Source: Anseongella ginsenosidimutans (lineage in GTDB: Bacteria; Bacteroidota; Bacteroidia; Sphingobacteriales; Sphingobacteriaceae). From it: a DNA stretch of 64,000 nucleotides. A model generated the notes under the pieces. It did no database searches and was not told the origin of the DNA. It saw only the letters and a list, made by a program, of their open reading frames with translations. The stretch is taken from the NCBI RefSeq assembly GCF_008033235.1, contig NZ_CP042432.1, positions 3,906,001 through 3,970,000 of the forward strand, in the 5' to 3' direction. Below are positions 38,990 through 48,230 of the stretch, piece after piece. Every line of letters starts with the position of its first letter. Within the stretch, counting starts at the first letter, position 1. The position numbers and the translations under genes are program-made.

Positions 38990-39811
38990 ATGGACATAAG
39001 GGATTACATATCGTCCGGCATTCTTGAACTCTACGCCTGCAATGCGCTTCCAGACCAGGAAAGGAAGGAAGTGGAAGCAATGATCGCGCAATACCCGGAG
39101 CTGGCGGCTGAACTGAGAGAGATTGAACATGCCCTGGAAGGAATGGCTGAAAGAACGGCTGCTACTCCTTCCGCGGGAGCGAGATCGGCATTTTTAAATG
39201 CTATCGAAGAAGATATTGAAGCAGCAATCCCGGATAAAGTAAGACCGGATAAAGCAACAATTGTAACGGGAGAAATCAACGGCAACCGGAAACTGACGAT
39301 CTATAAATGGCTGCTGGCGGCTTGCATTGCGCTGCTCCTGGTAAGCTCCTTCCTGGCTACTACTTATTATAACAGGTGGAAGAACAGCGATGCAAGGGTA
39401 TTAAGCCTTCAGCAACAGCAGAACCTGCTGGCCAGTGAAAACAAGGTACTGAGCAGTAATTATGAATCCGCGCTGGCCAGGCTACGAAATCCTTCCACTA
39501 AAATAATTACCCTTGCAGGTACGGAAAGCCATCCGGATAGCAAAGCAATGGTCTATTGGGATCAGAGCAGCGGAGAACTGGTACTTGACCCCTTGTCGCT
39601 TCCCGAACATGACGAGGACCACCAGTACCAGCTATGGGCCATCCAGGGAGGAAAGCCCGTAGATGCCGGGGTATTCGACATTTCAGGCGACACTACGCTA
39701 TTAACATTAAAGACTATTCCTGAAGCCGAAGCATTCGCTATCACCCTGGAACCGCGGGGCGGAAGCGAAGCGCCTACCCTGGATCAAATGGTAGTAATCG
39801 GAAAAATTTAA
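38990..39811 (+). CDS. RskA-like membrane anti-sigma factor
   Basis: A 273-residue protein. The N-terminal cytoplasmic part (about 1-100) has a zinc-less anti-sigma helix bundle (SGILELYACNALPDQERKEVEAMIAQYPELAAELREIEHALE). One membrane helix lies at about 104-123 (YKWLLAACIALLLVSSFLAT), then a short coiled coil (SLQQQQNLLASENKVLSSNYESALARL). The periplasmic domain is RskA-like (AMVYWDQSSGELVLDPLSLPEHDEDHQYQLWAIQGGKPVDAGVF). It keeps the sigma factor inactive at the membrane. Genes for two ferritin-like proteins follow, so they are likely part of the regulon. Confidence 0.92.
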   Translation: MDIRDYISSGILELYACNALPDQERKEVEAMIAQYPELAAELREIEHALEGMAERTAATPSAGARSAFLNAIEEDIEAAIPDKVRPDKATIVTGEINGNRKLTIYKWLLAACIALLLVSSFLATTYYNRWKNSDARVLSLQQQQNLLASENKVLSSNYESALARLRNPSTKIITLAGTESHPDSKAMVYWDQSSGELVLDPLSLPEHDEDHQYQLWAIQGGKPVDAGVFDISGDTTLLTLKTIPEAEAFAITLEPRGGSEAPTLDQMVVIGKI

Positions 39812-39877
39812 TTTTTTTAAATCCAGGCAGGACTCTTTTCCGTAAGTGTTTTCATAATTAATATAAATCCTATTATT

Positions 39878-40594
39878 ATGAAACACGAAGACGTCCAGGG
39901 CGTTTTTCAGCGCTACCTGAATACTCCCCTAAACAGAAAGCGATTTTTAACCATCTCCGCACTTTCGGGCGCTACCCTTATGCTGGGTACCCAGGGTTGC
40001 CAGGATGATGATGTCCCTATGCCTCCGCCGGGGGCCATTGATGTAGGAGAAGGCGATCCGGGTATCCTGAACTTCGCCTATGCGCTTGAACAGCTGGAAG
40101 CTGCTTTCTATATCAAGGCATGTACCTCTTTCTTCAGCGGGGCCACGGGCGAGGAAAAGCAAATGCTTACCGATATCCGCGACCATGAGATCGCCCACAG
40201 AGACCTTTTCAAGGCGGCGCTAGGCCAGGGAGCCATTCCCGGTCTGGAGTTCGATTTTTCAGCGGTGAACTTCACCCGGCGCGACAGCGTTTTGGGCACG
40301 GCGAAAGCGCTCGAAGATACCGGCGTGGCCGCCTATAACGGCGCCGGACGCTACATTGCCACAAAGGATTACCTTATTCTCGCCGGGAAGATTGTTTCGG
40401 TGGAAGCCAGGCATGCTGCTGCGATCCGCTATTTACTGAATCCGGGTTCAGCCGATTTTGCCGGGGACGATGTAGTCCAGGCCTCTACCGGGCTGGATAC
40501 TTCCAGGACCCCGAACGAAGGCGGAAGCAACAGCATTGTAGCTACAGCCAATAGTTTCCTTGTTACTAAAATCTCAGCAACCCGCTTACCCTAA
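39878..40594 (+). CDS. exported ferritin-like domain protein (first of a pair)
   Basis: A 238-residue protein. The N terminus has NRKRFLTISALSGATLMLGTQGC, a Tat-like signal with a Cys at the end, so it is probably exported folded and lipid-anchored. The four-helix part keeps the di-iron ligand pattern: Glu in ALEQLEAAFYIKA, ExxH in DIRDHEIAHRDLFKAAL, Glu in KALEDTGVAAYNGAG and ExxH in SVEARHAAAIRYLL. Similar to plant desiccation-related protein PCC13-62. The activity (iron storage, oxidase or peroxide defence) is unknown. It lies 66 bp after the anti-sigma gene. Confidence 0.88.
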   Translation: MKHEDVQGVFQRYLNTPLNRKRFLTISALSGATLMLGTQGCQDDDVPMPPPGAIDVGEGDPGILNFAYALEQLEAAFYIKACTSFFSGATGEEKQMLTDIRDHEIAHRDLFKAALGQGAIPGLEFDFSAVNFTRRDSVLGTAKALEDTGVAAYNGAGRYIATKDYLILAGKIVSVEARHAAAIRYLLNPGSADFAGDDVVQASTGLDTSRTPNEGGSNSIVATANSFLVTKISATRLP

Positions 40595-40605
40595 AATATA
40601 CAGAT

Positions 40606-41388
40606 ATGAAAGCGCTCAAAATTTTTGACGACATAAGTAAAGACATGCGGAAAAAGGACCTTTCCCGCAGGGATGCCCTGCGCGAAGGCCTGAATTTCGG
40701 ACTCAAAAGCGCCCTGATGGCCCTGCCCCTTGCGCTGGTAGAATTAAAAAGCAATAAAGCATACGCGCAAAGCGGCTCAGGCGTCATCGACGTATTGAAT
40801 TACGCGCTCACACTGGAATACCTCGAAGCGGAATTTTACCAGAAGGGCCTTGACAGCAACGGCCTCATATCCGGCGATCACCGTCCTGTCATGCAGCAGA
40901 TCAGCAAGCATGAGACCGCCCATGTGGCCGTGTTAACCGCCACCATCCAGGACCTGGGAGGCACCCCCGTGAGCAAACCCACCTTTGATTTTACTGCCGG
41001 AGGCACATTTGCCGATGTATTCAGCAATTACGAAACATTTCTTGCGCTTTCCCAGGCGTTTGAAGACACCGGCGTCCGCGCCTATAAAGGGCAGGCCGGT
41101 AACTTGCTTGGCCAGGAAGCCATTACTACTGCCGCGCTGAACATTCATTCGGTAGAAGCGCGCCACGCATCCCAGGTGCGGATACTAAGGATGCAAAAAG
41201 GATGGATCACCGGCAACAGTAATTCCGGCTTGCCCGCAGCCATTTATGCCGGCGAGGAAAATATCATGCAGGGGGGCGCAGACATGACCTCGGTCACATC
41301 CGTATCTGAAGACCGGATAACAGAGGCTTTCGACGAGCCGCTGACCATGGACCAGGTATTAGCCATCGCAGGCTTGTTCATAAAGTAA
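40606..41388 (+). CDS. exported ferritin-like domain protein (second of a pair)
   Basis: A 260-residue paralogue of the preceding protein, starting 11 bp after it. LSRRDALREGLNFGLKSALMALPLALVELKSNKAYAQ is a twin-arginine signal with an AYAQ cleavage site, so this copy is soluble in the periplasm. Ferritin-like ligands are Glu in ALTLEYLEAEFYQKG, ExxH in QISKHETAHVAVL, Glu in QAFEDTGVRAYKGQAG and ExxH in HSVEARHASQVRIL. A terminator follows at once. The pairing of one anchored and one soluble form under an ECF sigma factor suggests an envelope stress response; that is inference. Confidence 0.88.
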   Translation: MKALKIFDDISKDMRKKDLSRRDALREGLNFGLKSALMALPLALVELKSNKAYAQSGSGVIDVLNYALTLEYLEAEFYQKGLDSNGLISGDHRPVMQQISKHETAHVAVLTATIQDLGGTPVSKPTFDFTAGGTFADVFSNYETFLALSQAFEDTGVRAYKGQAGNLLGQEAITTAALNIHSVEARHASQVRILRMQKGWITGNSNSGLPAAIYAGEENIMQGGADMTSVTSVSEDRITEAFDEPLTMDQVLAIAGLFIK

Positions 41389-41411
41389 CGCTGATAAATC
41401 CATGGTAAGGA

Positions 41412-41456
41412 GAGGCCCGCACATGGCATTTGCCATTGCGGGTCTCGTTTTTTTTT
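41412..41456 (+). terminator. Rho-independent terminator after the ferritin-like genes
   Basis: A long stem (GAGGCCCGCA paired to TGCGGGTCTC with one mismatch, extended inside by ATGGCA and TGCCAT) is followed by G and a run of nine or more T on the plus strand. It ends the sigma/anti-sigma/ferritin operon 24 bp after the last stop codon. Confidence 0.85.
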
Positions 41457-41480
41457 AGCTCCGTTCCCGCCTGGCCTGCC

Positions 41481-42857
41481 TCAAAAATAGCCAAGCGTCA
41501 CGGCTATATCTGGCCTTTCCGAGTGGAAGGACTCCACTCCGCTGCCGGTCACTTTTGTCTGCCATAAGTAGAGCGACCGGAGTTTCTCCAAACCTTTCAG
41601 CGCGGCCAGCCCTGCATCGGAAACAGCCGTACCGTAAAGGTTCAGATAGGTTAATTCTTTCAGGCTGCTCAGCGAAGCAAGGCCTTTGTCTGAAACAGGG
41701 TTACCGGAAAGGTTAAGCCGGCTAAGTGAGCCAAACTGTCCGATCACGGCGAGATCGTCATCCTGTACATTCCCTTCCGAAAGGTCCATCCAGGCGATCT
41801 GTTCCTTCAGCGGCAGCAGGGAGGTAATATCCATTTCCTGCAATCCCCGGCCGGTAAAAGGCAGCCGTACTTCCAGGAAATTACTTCCAGGCGCAATCCG
41901 TTTAATAATAAAATCTTGTTCCCGCGCCGCCTGCAGGGCAATGGTATCCGCGGGCGCGGCCTGCAGGCCCGGAAGCCGGCTTTCGGAGGTATTCAAACCC
42001 AGCATCCTGGTCAGCCTGGCGGCTACCGGGTTTTCCACTTCCATATCGGCCAGAAGGCCCGATCCGGGAGCCCCTTGTTCAATCCACCACCTGATAAGGG
42101 CCAGTTCATCTTCGTCCAGCCCCGGCTTTCCTTCTGCCGGCATGAATTCTTCATGATCTTCCGGGAGCGTGACGCGCCGGTAAAGCTCACTCTTTTCAAT
42201 ATCACCGGGGACCACCGAAGGGCCGCTTTCTCCTCCTTTTAATAGTTCTTCATACGTACCAAGCAGCAGCCCGCCTTTTATTTTACCCGGGTTATGGCAG
42301 CTCTGGCATTTTGAACGGATCAGGGGATGAACGACATCCAGGAATATATCGGCGGAATCGAGGTGGATAACCGGCGGCCGGGGTACGGGCTTTGGGCCAA
42401 GCCCCGCCATCATCCGCAGCGGGTCGGGCGCATGCTGCAATAAGTATTCCGAACCGTGGGTGAGGTTCCCTCCCTTATGCCCGGTAAAGAACAGCAGCGC
42501 CAGCAGTGCCAGGAATATGAAATGGCTGTAATTTGCCGGCATCTTTGATTTTTTCTTCCACCGGGTCCTGAACCAGTACACGGCAAATGAAAAAGCGGCT
42601 AGCAGGATCCCTCCCCATTGGTGCCAGAAAAGAGCTTCAGGGTCGTAATCCCCCTCCCAGGCAAGAAGGTATCCGAGGACGCAGGCCAGCGCCGTGCTTA
42701 TTGCTCCCAGCAATAACATAAAGTCGAGGGCCGACGCCAGGAAGCTGTATTTTTCTTTCTTTGACAGAAAAGCGATCAGGATTGCCGCAAGCAAGATCCC
42801 GATGGGCAAATGCACAACCAGGGGATGGAATCTTCCGAAAAAAGAAATGATATCCAT
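41481..42857 (-). CDS. membrane c-type cytochrome with leucine-rich repeats (PSCyt1/DUF2231-like)
   Basis: A 458-residue protein. Residues 1-145 hold about four membrane helices starting FFGRFHPLVVHLPIGILLAAILIAF, like DUF2231. A planctomycete-type cytochrome domain follows, with the heme site CQSCHNPGKIKGGLLLG near 184 and MPAEGKPGLDEDELALIRWWIEQG. The last 150 residues hold short leucine-rich repeats (LAVIGQFGSLSRLNLSGNPVSDKGLASLSSLKELTYLNLYGTAVSD). It is the last gene of the PSD1-DUF1501 cluster, 2 bp after DUF1501, and may carry electrons or anchor the complex. Confidence 0.88.
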   Translation of the reverse strand: MDIISFFGRFHPLVVHLPIGILLAAILIAFLSKKEKYSFLASALDFMLLLGAISTALACVLGYLLAWEGDYDPEALFWHQWGGILLAAFSFAVYWFRTRWKKKSKMPANYSHFIFLALLALLFFTGHKGGNLTHGSEYLLQHAPDPLRMMAGLGPKPVPRPPVIHLDSADIFLDVVHPLIRSKCQSCHNPGKIKGGLLLGTYEELLKGGESGPSVVPGDIEKSELYRRVTLPEDHEEFMPAEGKPGLDEDELALIRWWIEQGAPGSGLLADMEVENPVAARLTRMLGLNTSESRLPGLQAAPADTIALQAAREQDFIIKRIAPGSNFLEVRLPFTGRGLQEMDITSLLPLKEQIAWMDLSEGNVQDDDLAVIGQFGSLSRLNLSGNPVSDKGLASLSSLKELTYLNLYGTAVSDAGLAALKGLEKLRSLYLWQTKVTGSGVESFHSERPDIAVTLGYF

Positions 42858-42859
42858 TT

Positions 42860-44344
42860 TCAGCTCAGAATATCATGTACTACTTTTCCATGCACGTCGG
42901 TCAGCCGGAAAGGCCGCCCCTGGAATTCGTAGGTCAGCTTTTCATGGTCAAAACCCAATTGATGCAGGATGGTCGCGTGCAGATCATGCACATGGACCCT
43001 GTCCTTCACGCCATAATACCCGATCTCATCGGTTTCCCCATAGCTAAGCCCCCGCTTTACACCGGCTCCGGCCATCCACATCGTGAAGGCTTCCAGGTGA
43101 TGATCCCTGCCGTTAAAACCTTCGCCTGTCCTTGCTTCCATCATGGGCGTTCTTCCAAATTCCCCGCCCCAGACCACCAGGGTTTCGTCCAGCAGCCCCC
43201 TTTGCTTCAGATCCCGGATAAGCGCTGTCATGGGCTTGTCAATTGCCTCACAAGACCTCCTCATTCCTTCTCCTACGCCGTTCCCTTCCCCCACGCCATG
43301 TGTATCCCAGCGGTTATCGTACAACTGAATAAACCGGACGCCTTTTTCCACCAGCCGGCGCGCCAGCAGGCAGTTATTGGCAAAAGAGGCCTCTCCCGGA
43401 ACGGCGCCATACATTTCACGGATATAATCGGGTTCATCCCCGATATCCATCACATCCGGCACCGTTGCCTGCATCTTAAAGGCCAGCTCGTACTGGGCAA
43501 TCCGGGAAAGTATTTCCGGATCGCCGATGTTTTCGTATTCCTGCTGATTAATTTCGTTAATGATGTCAATGGAACGTTTCCTCAGGTGATTGTCTATCTT
43601 ATCTGGATTGGAGAGAAAAAGTACCGGCTCGCCCTTCGACCTGCACTGCACTCCCTGATACACCGTAGGCAGGAAGCCGCTTCCCCAGGCGCTTTTACCG
43701 GCGCTGATGGAACCTCCGCCTGAAGTAAGGACAATAAAACCCGGAAGATTCTCATTCTCGGAGCCCAGGCCGTACACGGTCCAGGATCCCAGGCTCGGCT
43801 TACCCAGGCGGGAGCTGCCTGTCTGCATGAGCAGCTGAGCAGGGGCATGGTTGAACTCATCGGTATGCATGGCCTTCAGAAGCGTGACCTCATCGATCAC
43901 TTCAGCAAACCTGGGAAGGTAATCCGAAACAAAGGTACCGGAATTGCCGGCCTGCAGAAAACGCGAACGGGGCCCCAGGAGCTTGGGCGTACCTTTAATA
44001 AACGCGAAATTCTTTCCTTCCAGCAAAGACTGAGGGGTATCTTTACCATCCAGCCGCTGCAATTCAGGTTTGTAATCAAACAGCTCCAGATGGGATGGCC
44101 CGCCCGCCATGTGCATAAAGATGACACTTTTAGCTTTGGGAGCAAAATGAGGAAGGCCCGGGATGAACTTTGCCGCGTTACTGCCTGCTTCGGGCGTAGA
44201 AAACAAGCCCTTGCTGCATCCCAGCATGGATCCCAGCGCCAGGGCGCCCAGCCCGGAGGTACATTTTTTCAGGAAATGACGCCGGCTGTTGTAGGCAGCC
44301 CGCCGGTAAATCGCTTCTTCCAGAATGTTCATTTTATCTCCCAT
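42860..44344 (-). CDS. DUF1501 family Tat-exported sulfatase-like protein
   Basis: I use the ATG at 44344 (494 residues), just past the stop of the PSD1 gene; the longer frame overlaps that gene. NSRRHFLKKCTSGLGALALGSMLGC is a twin-arginine lipoprotein signal. The DUF1501 core includes AKSVIFMHMAGGPSHLELFDYKPEL, GSWTVYGLGSENENLPGFIVL, RFIQLYDNRWDTHG and LVVWGGEFGRTPM, with alkaline-phosphatase-superfamily-like metal residues. It ends with the DRVHVHDLHATILHQLGFDHEKLTYEFQGRPFRLTDV block. The reaction is not established. It is always found with PSD1 proteins in planctomycetes and some Bacteroidota. Confidence 0.93.
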   Translation of the reverse strand: MGDKMNILEEAIYRRAAYNSRRHFLKKCTSGLGALALGSMLGCSKGLFSTPEAGSNAAKFIPGLPHFAPKAKSVIFMHMAGGPSHLELFDYKPELQRLDGKDTPQSLLEGKNFAFIKGTPKLLGPRSRFLQAGNSGTFVSDYLPRFAEVIDEVTLLKAMHTDEFNHAPAQLLMQTGSSRLGKPSLGSWTVYGLGSENENLPGFIVLTSGGGSISAGKSAWGSGFLPTVYQGVQCRSKGEPVLFLSNPDKIDNHLRKRSIDIINEINQQEYENIGDPEILSRIAQYELAFKMQATVPDVMDIGDEPDYIREMYGAVPGEASFANNCLLARRLVEKGVRFIQLYDNRWDTHGVGEGNGVGEGMRRSCEAIDKPMTALIRDLKQRGLLDETLVVWGGEFGRTPMMEARTGEGFNGRDHHLEAFTMWMAGAGVKRGLSYGETDEIGYYGVKDRVHVHDLHATILHQLGFDHEKLTYEFQGRPFRLTDVHGKVVHDILS

Positions 44345-44348
44345 TATA

Positions 44349-47191
44349 TTATCTCCTGGTGACGAACTCATCTAAGTTAAACATTACATTGGTTACTACC
44401 GTCAAGGCGGCGAGCTGTGGGTCCTTTTGCGCCGGTTCGGTTTCGGCCGCGAGCAACTTTACTCCGCTGCTGTCGCTTTGATAGTAGGAAAGGCTTTCTT
44501 TATAAAGCCCTGTGAGAGCGGCTATTTTCTCTTCTCCGGGCGGCAAGGCTGTTATTAGCTGCAGGTTTTCCGCTATTCCCTTTTCCACATTGCCGGGATA
44601 TTGCTCCAGGATATTTCTTGCCCAGGCTTCGGCGGCAGCTATATAGGCCGGGTCGTTAAGCAGCACCAGGGCCTGCAGCGGCGTATTGGTTCGTATGCGC
44701 CTGGAAGTGCAAACCTCCCTGGTGGGGCTGTCAAAGGAGATCATGGAGGGATAGGGATTCGTTCTTTTCCAGTAGGTATACACCGCCCGCCGGTATCTGT
44801 CTTCCCCTTCGCTTTCATGCCAGAATGTTCCGCCGAAGGCCCTGACGCTTGCGGGCTGGTAAGGCATTACGCTGGGGCCATGCATTTTCGGACTTAATAG
44901 TCCGCTGATGGCAAGCGCCTGATCGCGGATCACTTCAGCAGACAGGCGGGTCCTTGAACCCCTGGATAAATAATTATTGTGAGGATCTTTCTCCAAAGCT
45001 TCCTTGCTGACTGCGGAACTTTGCTGATAGGCGGCAGACAAAACGATCTGCTTCAGGAAAGATTTTATATGCCAGTCATGTTTATCCCTGAACTGTACCG
45101 CAAGCCAGTCCAAAAGCAGTGGATGCGTAGGAGCAATACCCTGACTGCCGAAATCTTCCACGCTCTCGACAATTCCAAAACCGAAGAGCTGTTCCCAAAT
45201 CCTGTTTACAAACACCCTTGCCGTCAGCGGGTTCTCCCCTCCCACCAGCCACCTGGCAAAGGAAAGCCGGTCCACATGGTCGCCCGGTATGCTGCCAAGA
45301 GCGGCGGGTATGCCCGGTTCTACTTCCTGCGCCGGGTTCCTCCAGTCTCCGCGATCAAACAAATACGTTTTGCGGCTCTTTTCCGGCGGCAGTTCACGCA
45401 GGATAGGCGTGTATAGCGGTTCTGTCTCTTCAATAGCGGTTATTTTCCGCAGGCTTTCCGGGCCCATTTTTTTGTAAAGAGGATCTTTTTCATGGTAAAA
45501 GACCCAATCCATTCTCAGCAGGTCCTGTGCAAACTGCTGGTCTTTCTTAAAATAATAGTAAATGTCCCGCTTTCCTGCTACCGGCGTAATGGAAGCTTTT
45601 GCCACCACCCAGGTTTCCGGCGCATTTCCAGGGAAGCCTCCGGCGGTTACATCCAGGGTAACTTCCCCTATTTGCGGCCCCAGCGGGCTGTCCAGGTGTA
45701 TTTCCACAATGGCTCCATAGAGTGAAGCATAACCGAATGAAATGGCTTCCACCCCCGTCAGGTCCACATCTTCAAACATGATCCAGGAACTGTCCTGTAC
45801 CTGCCAGATAGATTGCTGGTCATGTGAAACCAATTCGATAAGGCTGCTTTTGTCCTGGAATTCTTCGGCTTCGGTTTTCCGGTAGCCGATGCCGGTCAGC
45901 AGGGATTCCTTTTCCCGGTAGAGAAATTGCTTGTCGCCGGCAGTTCCGGAAGCAGGGTTGTCGCCCGCATGTCCGGCCGGATGGCTTTCTCCGGCACTTG
46001 CACCAGCAGGATGCTTATCCAGCTTCTCTTCCAGCCAGTTCAAAAGATGGTGGACCTTTTCCTTATCCTCCGGCTTGTAGGTAAAGAGCTTGGGCTGTTC
46101 ATTATACAGATCCTTGTCGGCAGTATTATTGAAAATGGCCATTGCGCGGTAAAAATCCTCGTGTTTGATCGGATCATAGGTGTGACTATGGCACTGCGCG
46201 CAAGCCATGGTAACACCCTGCCATACTTCGAAAGTTGTCCCCACCCGCTCCAGGACCGACGCCACACGGAATTCTTCATCATTCGTTCCGCCTTCATCAT
46301 TGGCCATGCTGTTACGATGGAAGGCCGTTGCGATCAGCTGGGATTCCGAAGGCCGCGGCAGCAGGTCGCCCGCCAGCTGCTGGATCGTGAACTCATCAAA
46401 GGGCATATCCTGGTTGAAGGCATCGATCACCCAGTCCCTGTATTTCCAGATATTCCGGTGAAGGTCTTTTTCGTATCCCTTTGAATCTGCGTAGCGGGCC
46501 AGATCCAGCCACATGCTTGCCCACTTTTCCCCGAAGGCCGGAGAAGCCAGTAAAGTATCCACCACGCGTGCAAAAGCTTGCGGATCCGTATCGGCCAGAA
46601 AGCGGTTATAATCTTCTTTGGACGGGGGAAGGCCGGTAAGATCCAGGTGTACCCTTCTCAACAGTATTTCCTTCTCCGCTTTCCGGGAAGGCTGAAGGCC
46701 CATTTCTTCCAGTTTGTTAAAGATAAAGTGGTCTATCCCATTAACGGCAATGGTATCAAAAGTTGTCTCCGGAGGCTTAATAGATGTCTCAGGCGGAATA
46801 AACGCCCAGTGCTTTTCCCATTTCGCTCCCTGATCGATCCATTCGGCAATGAGCGCTATTTCTTCTTCGCTCAGCGGAGGCGCATCCAACGGCATTCTCA
46901 TGGAAGTGTCCGAATGAGTCAGCCGCTGGATCATTTCGCTGTGTTTGCTGTCGCCCGGAATGATAGCGGGCTTCCCGGACTCGGTGGGGCTTTGGCTTCT
47001 TCTTCAAAAAGCAGGCTGAAGCCGCCTGATTGCTTAACTCCTCCGTGGCAGGAAATGCATTTTGCGTTGACGATCGGCCTGATATCCCGATTATAGCTTA
47101 TTTGCCTTGTTTCGTTACTATTACAGGCCGCGAGGGCTGCCGTTGCAACAAAAACAAGGAGAATCACAGGTCTTTTTCGAATCTGCATCAT
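44349..47191 (-). CDS. PSD1/DUF1549-DUF1553 planctomycete-type cytochrome protein, frameshifted as read
   Basis: The frame from 47191 has a lipoprotein signal (ATAALAAC), then ISYNRDIRPIVNAKCISCHGG with a heme-c site, and goes out of frame after EEEAKAP. Adding one base to the GGGG run at 46986-46989 gives EEAKAPTESGKPAIIPGDSKHSEM and joins the long second frame, about 947 residues in all. DUF1549 follows (LRRVHLDLTGLPPSKEDYNRFL, WLDLARYADSKGYEKD), then CAQCHSHTYDPI as a second CxxCH, and DUF1553 near the end (NPLTARVFVNRIWEQLFGFGIV, DNSPTREVCTSRR-like region). It heads a three-gene operon with DUF1501 and the LRR cytochrome. Confidence 0.92.
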
Positions 47192-47211
47192 ATTGGCCGG
47201 ATCAGGTTACA

Positions 47212-47242
47212 CAAATGTATCCATTGGCCAAAAAGATAAAAA
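47212..47242 (-). promoter_or_regulatory. candidate promoter of the PSD1 operon
   Basis: On the minus strand TACATTTG (47219-47212) matches TAnnTTTG fully and lies 20 bases before the PSD1 start codon. A TTTT sits about 19 bases upstream in place of the ideal TTTG. Position and fit make it a fair promoter candidate. Confidence 0.45.
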
Positions 47243-47289
47243 TGGATAATCTGGGTTATTTTTTGCACTTTTTGACATGCGGCAAATCT

Positions 47290-48114
47290 TCAGAAGGCGA
47301 ATTCCGCCGGGATGAATTCTGAAGGATTAAGTTCCAGGAAATCGTTGAATTCCCTGATAAAGTGCATCTGGTCGAAGAAGTTGTATTCGTAGGCTAGCGT
47401 AGTCCATTTTGCAGCGGGGTTACTGATCTTACTCTGGATAAGACTATGAAGGCGGATCATCCTTGAATAGGTTTTCGGGCTCACGCCAATTTCCTTTTTA
47501 AAATTTCTTTCCAGCTGCCTGGCGGATAAATAATTTTTTGTTGCCAGGTCCCTGACATAGGCCTGCCCTTTCCGCTGTATCAGTTCCTGGGCGATCTGTT
47601 CAGTGATCCCAGGCATAGACCTGCTTTTAAGCGCAAGCGGGAGCAGGTACTCTTCCACAATTTCCGAGCAGGCGCTGATATTGTTTGCATATAACATCCG
47701 CCCACAGATCGTATCGAAGGGTAACAGGCCGGTATCGGCGCCCGGCATCGCTTTATCGGTGAACCGGTCCATAGGAATACCCGATAAGCGGTACAGGCCT
47801 GTGGGATGAAAGCGTATGGTAAAGGAAATAAAACGCGCCCTCAGGCGGATAATGTATTTTTTACAAGTGCGCGGCCCCCGGATCGTGCAGCGCGTGAATG
47901 GAATTGGCTGCCCGGTATGACAGTCGATGGTCTCAAAGGGATGGCCGATAAAAAAATCAATGGAACTGGCCGGCCGGAAAGGCATGGCTTTTTCTGTATA
48001 ATTATCACCGGGGGTGAACAGGCTGCGATAAATATAACGGCTGATAAAGGGCTGCAGCAAGCTATGAGGCAAGGCCTGTGCGGTCAAATTCTGCGGGAAG
48101 GGTCCGGCATCCAT
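47290..48114 (-). CDS. AraC family transcriptional regulator
   Basis: From the ATG at 48114 (the frame extends to a TTG at 48123) the protein has 274 residues. The N-terminal 150 residues match the sensor-like region of DUF6597-type AraC proteins (LQPFISRYIYRS, RPASSIDFFIGHPF, FTIRFHPTGLYRLSGIPMDRFTD). The C-terminal domain has VRDLATKNYLSARQLERNFKKEIGVSPKTYSRMIRL and a second helix pair ending FIREFNDFLELNPSEF. A TAAATTTG at 48141-48148 (minus) could be its -7 element. It lies between the PSD1 operon and the giant-protein locus, on the same strand as both; its target is unknown. Confidence 0.88.
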   Translation of the reverse strand: MDAGPFPQNLTAQALPHSLLQPFISRYIYRSLFTPGDNYTEKAMPFRPASSIDFFIGHPFETIDCHTGQPIPFTRCTIRGPRTCKKYIIRLRARFISFTIRFHPTGLYRLSGIPMDRFTDKAMPGADTGLLPFDTICGRMLYANNISACSEIVEEYLLPLALKSRSMPGITEQIAQELIQRKGQAYVRDLATKNYLSARQLERNFKKEIGVSPKTYSRMIRLHSLIQSKISNPAAKWTTLAYEYNFFDQMHFIREFNDFLELNPSEFIPAEFAF

Positions 48115-48230
48115 TTTTCCCAAGATCTTAATTGCTTTCTCAAATTTATTAATTATCCGGAACTCTCAGCTACCCGGAATATAATTTTAAACCCCTATTC
48201 GCACCCGCGATTATTACCAACACCAACCGC

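Noticed and set aside
46931-47191. A small 86-residue lipoprotein cytochrome
   Set aside because: Its last 16 residues are out of frame; the real sequence continues into the PSD1 protein after one added base.
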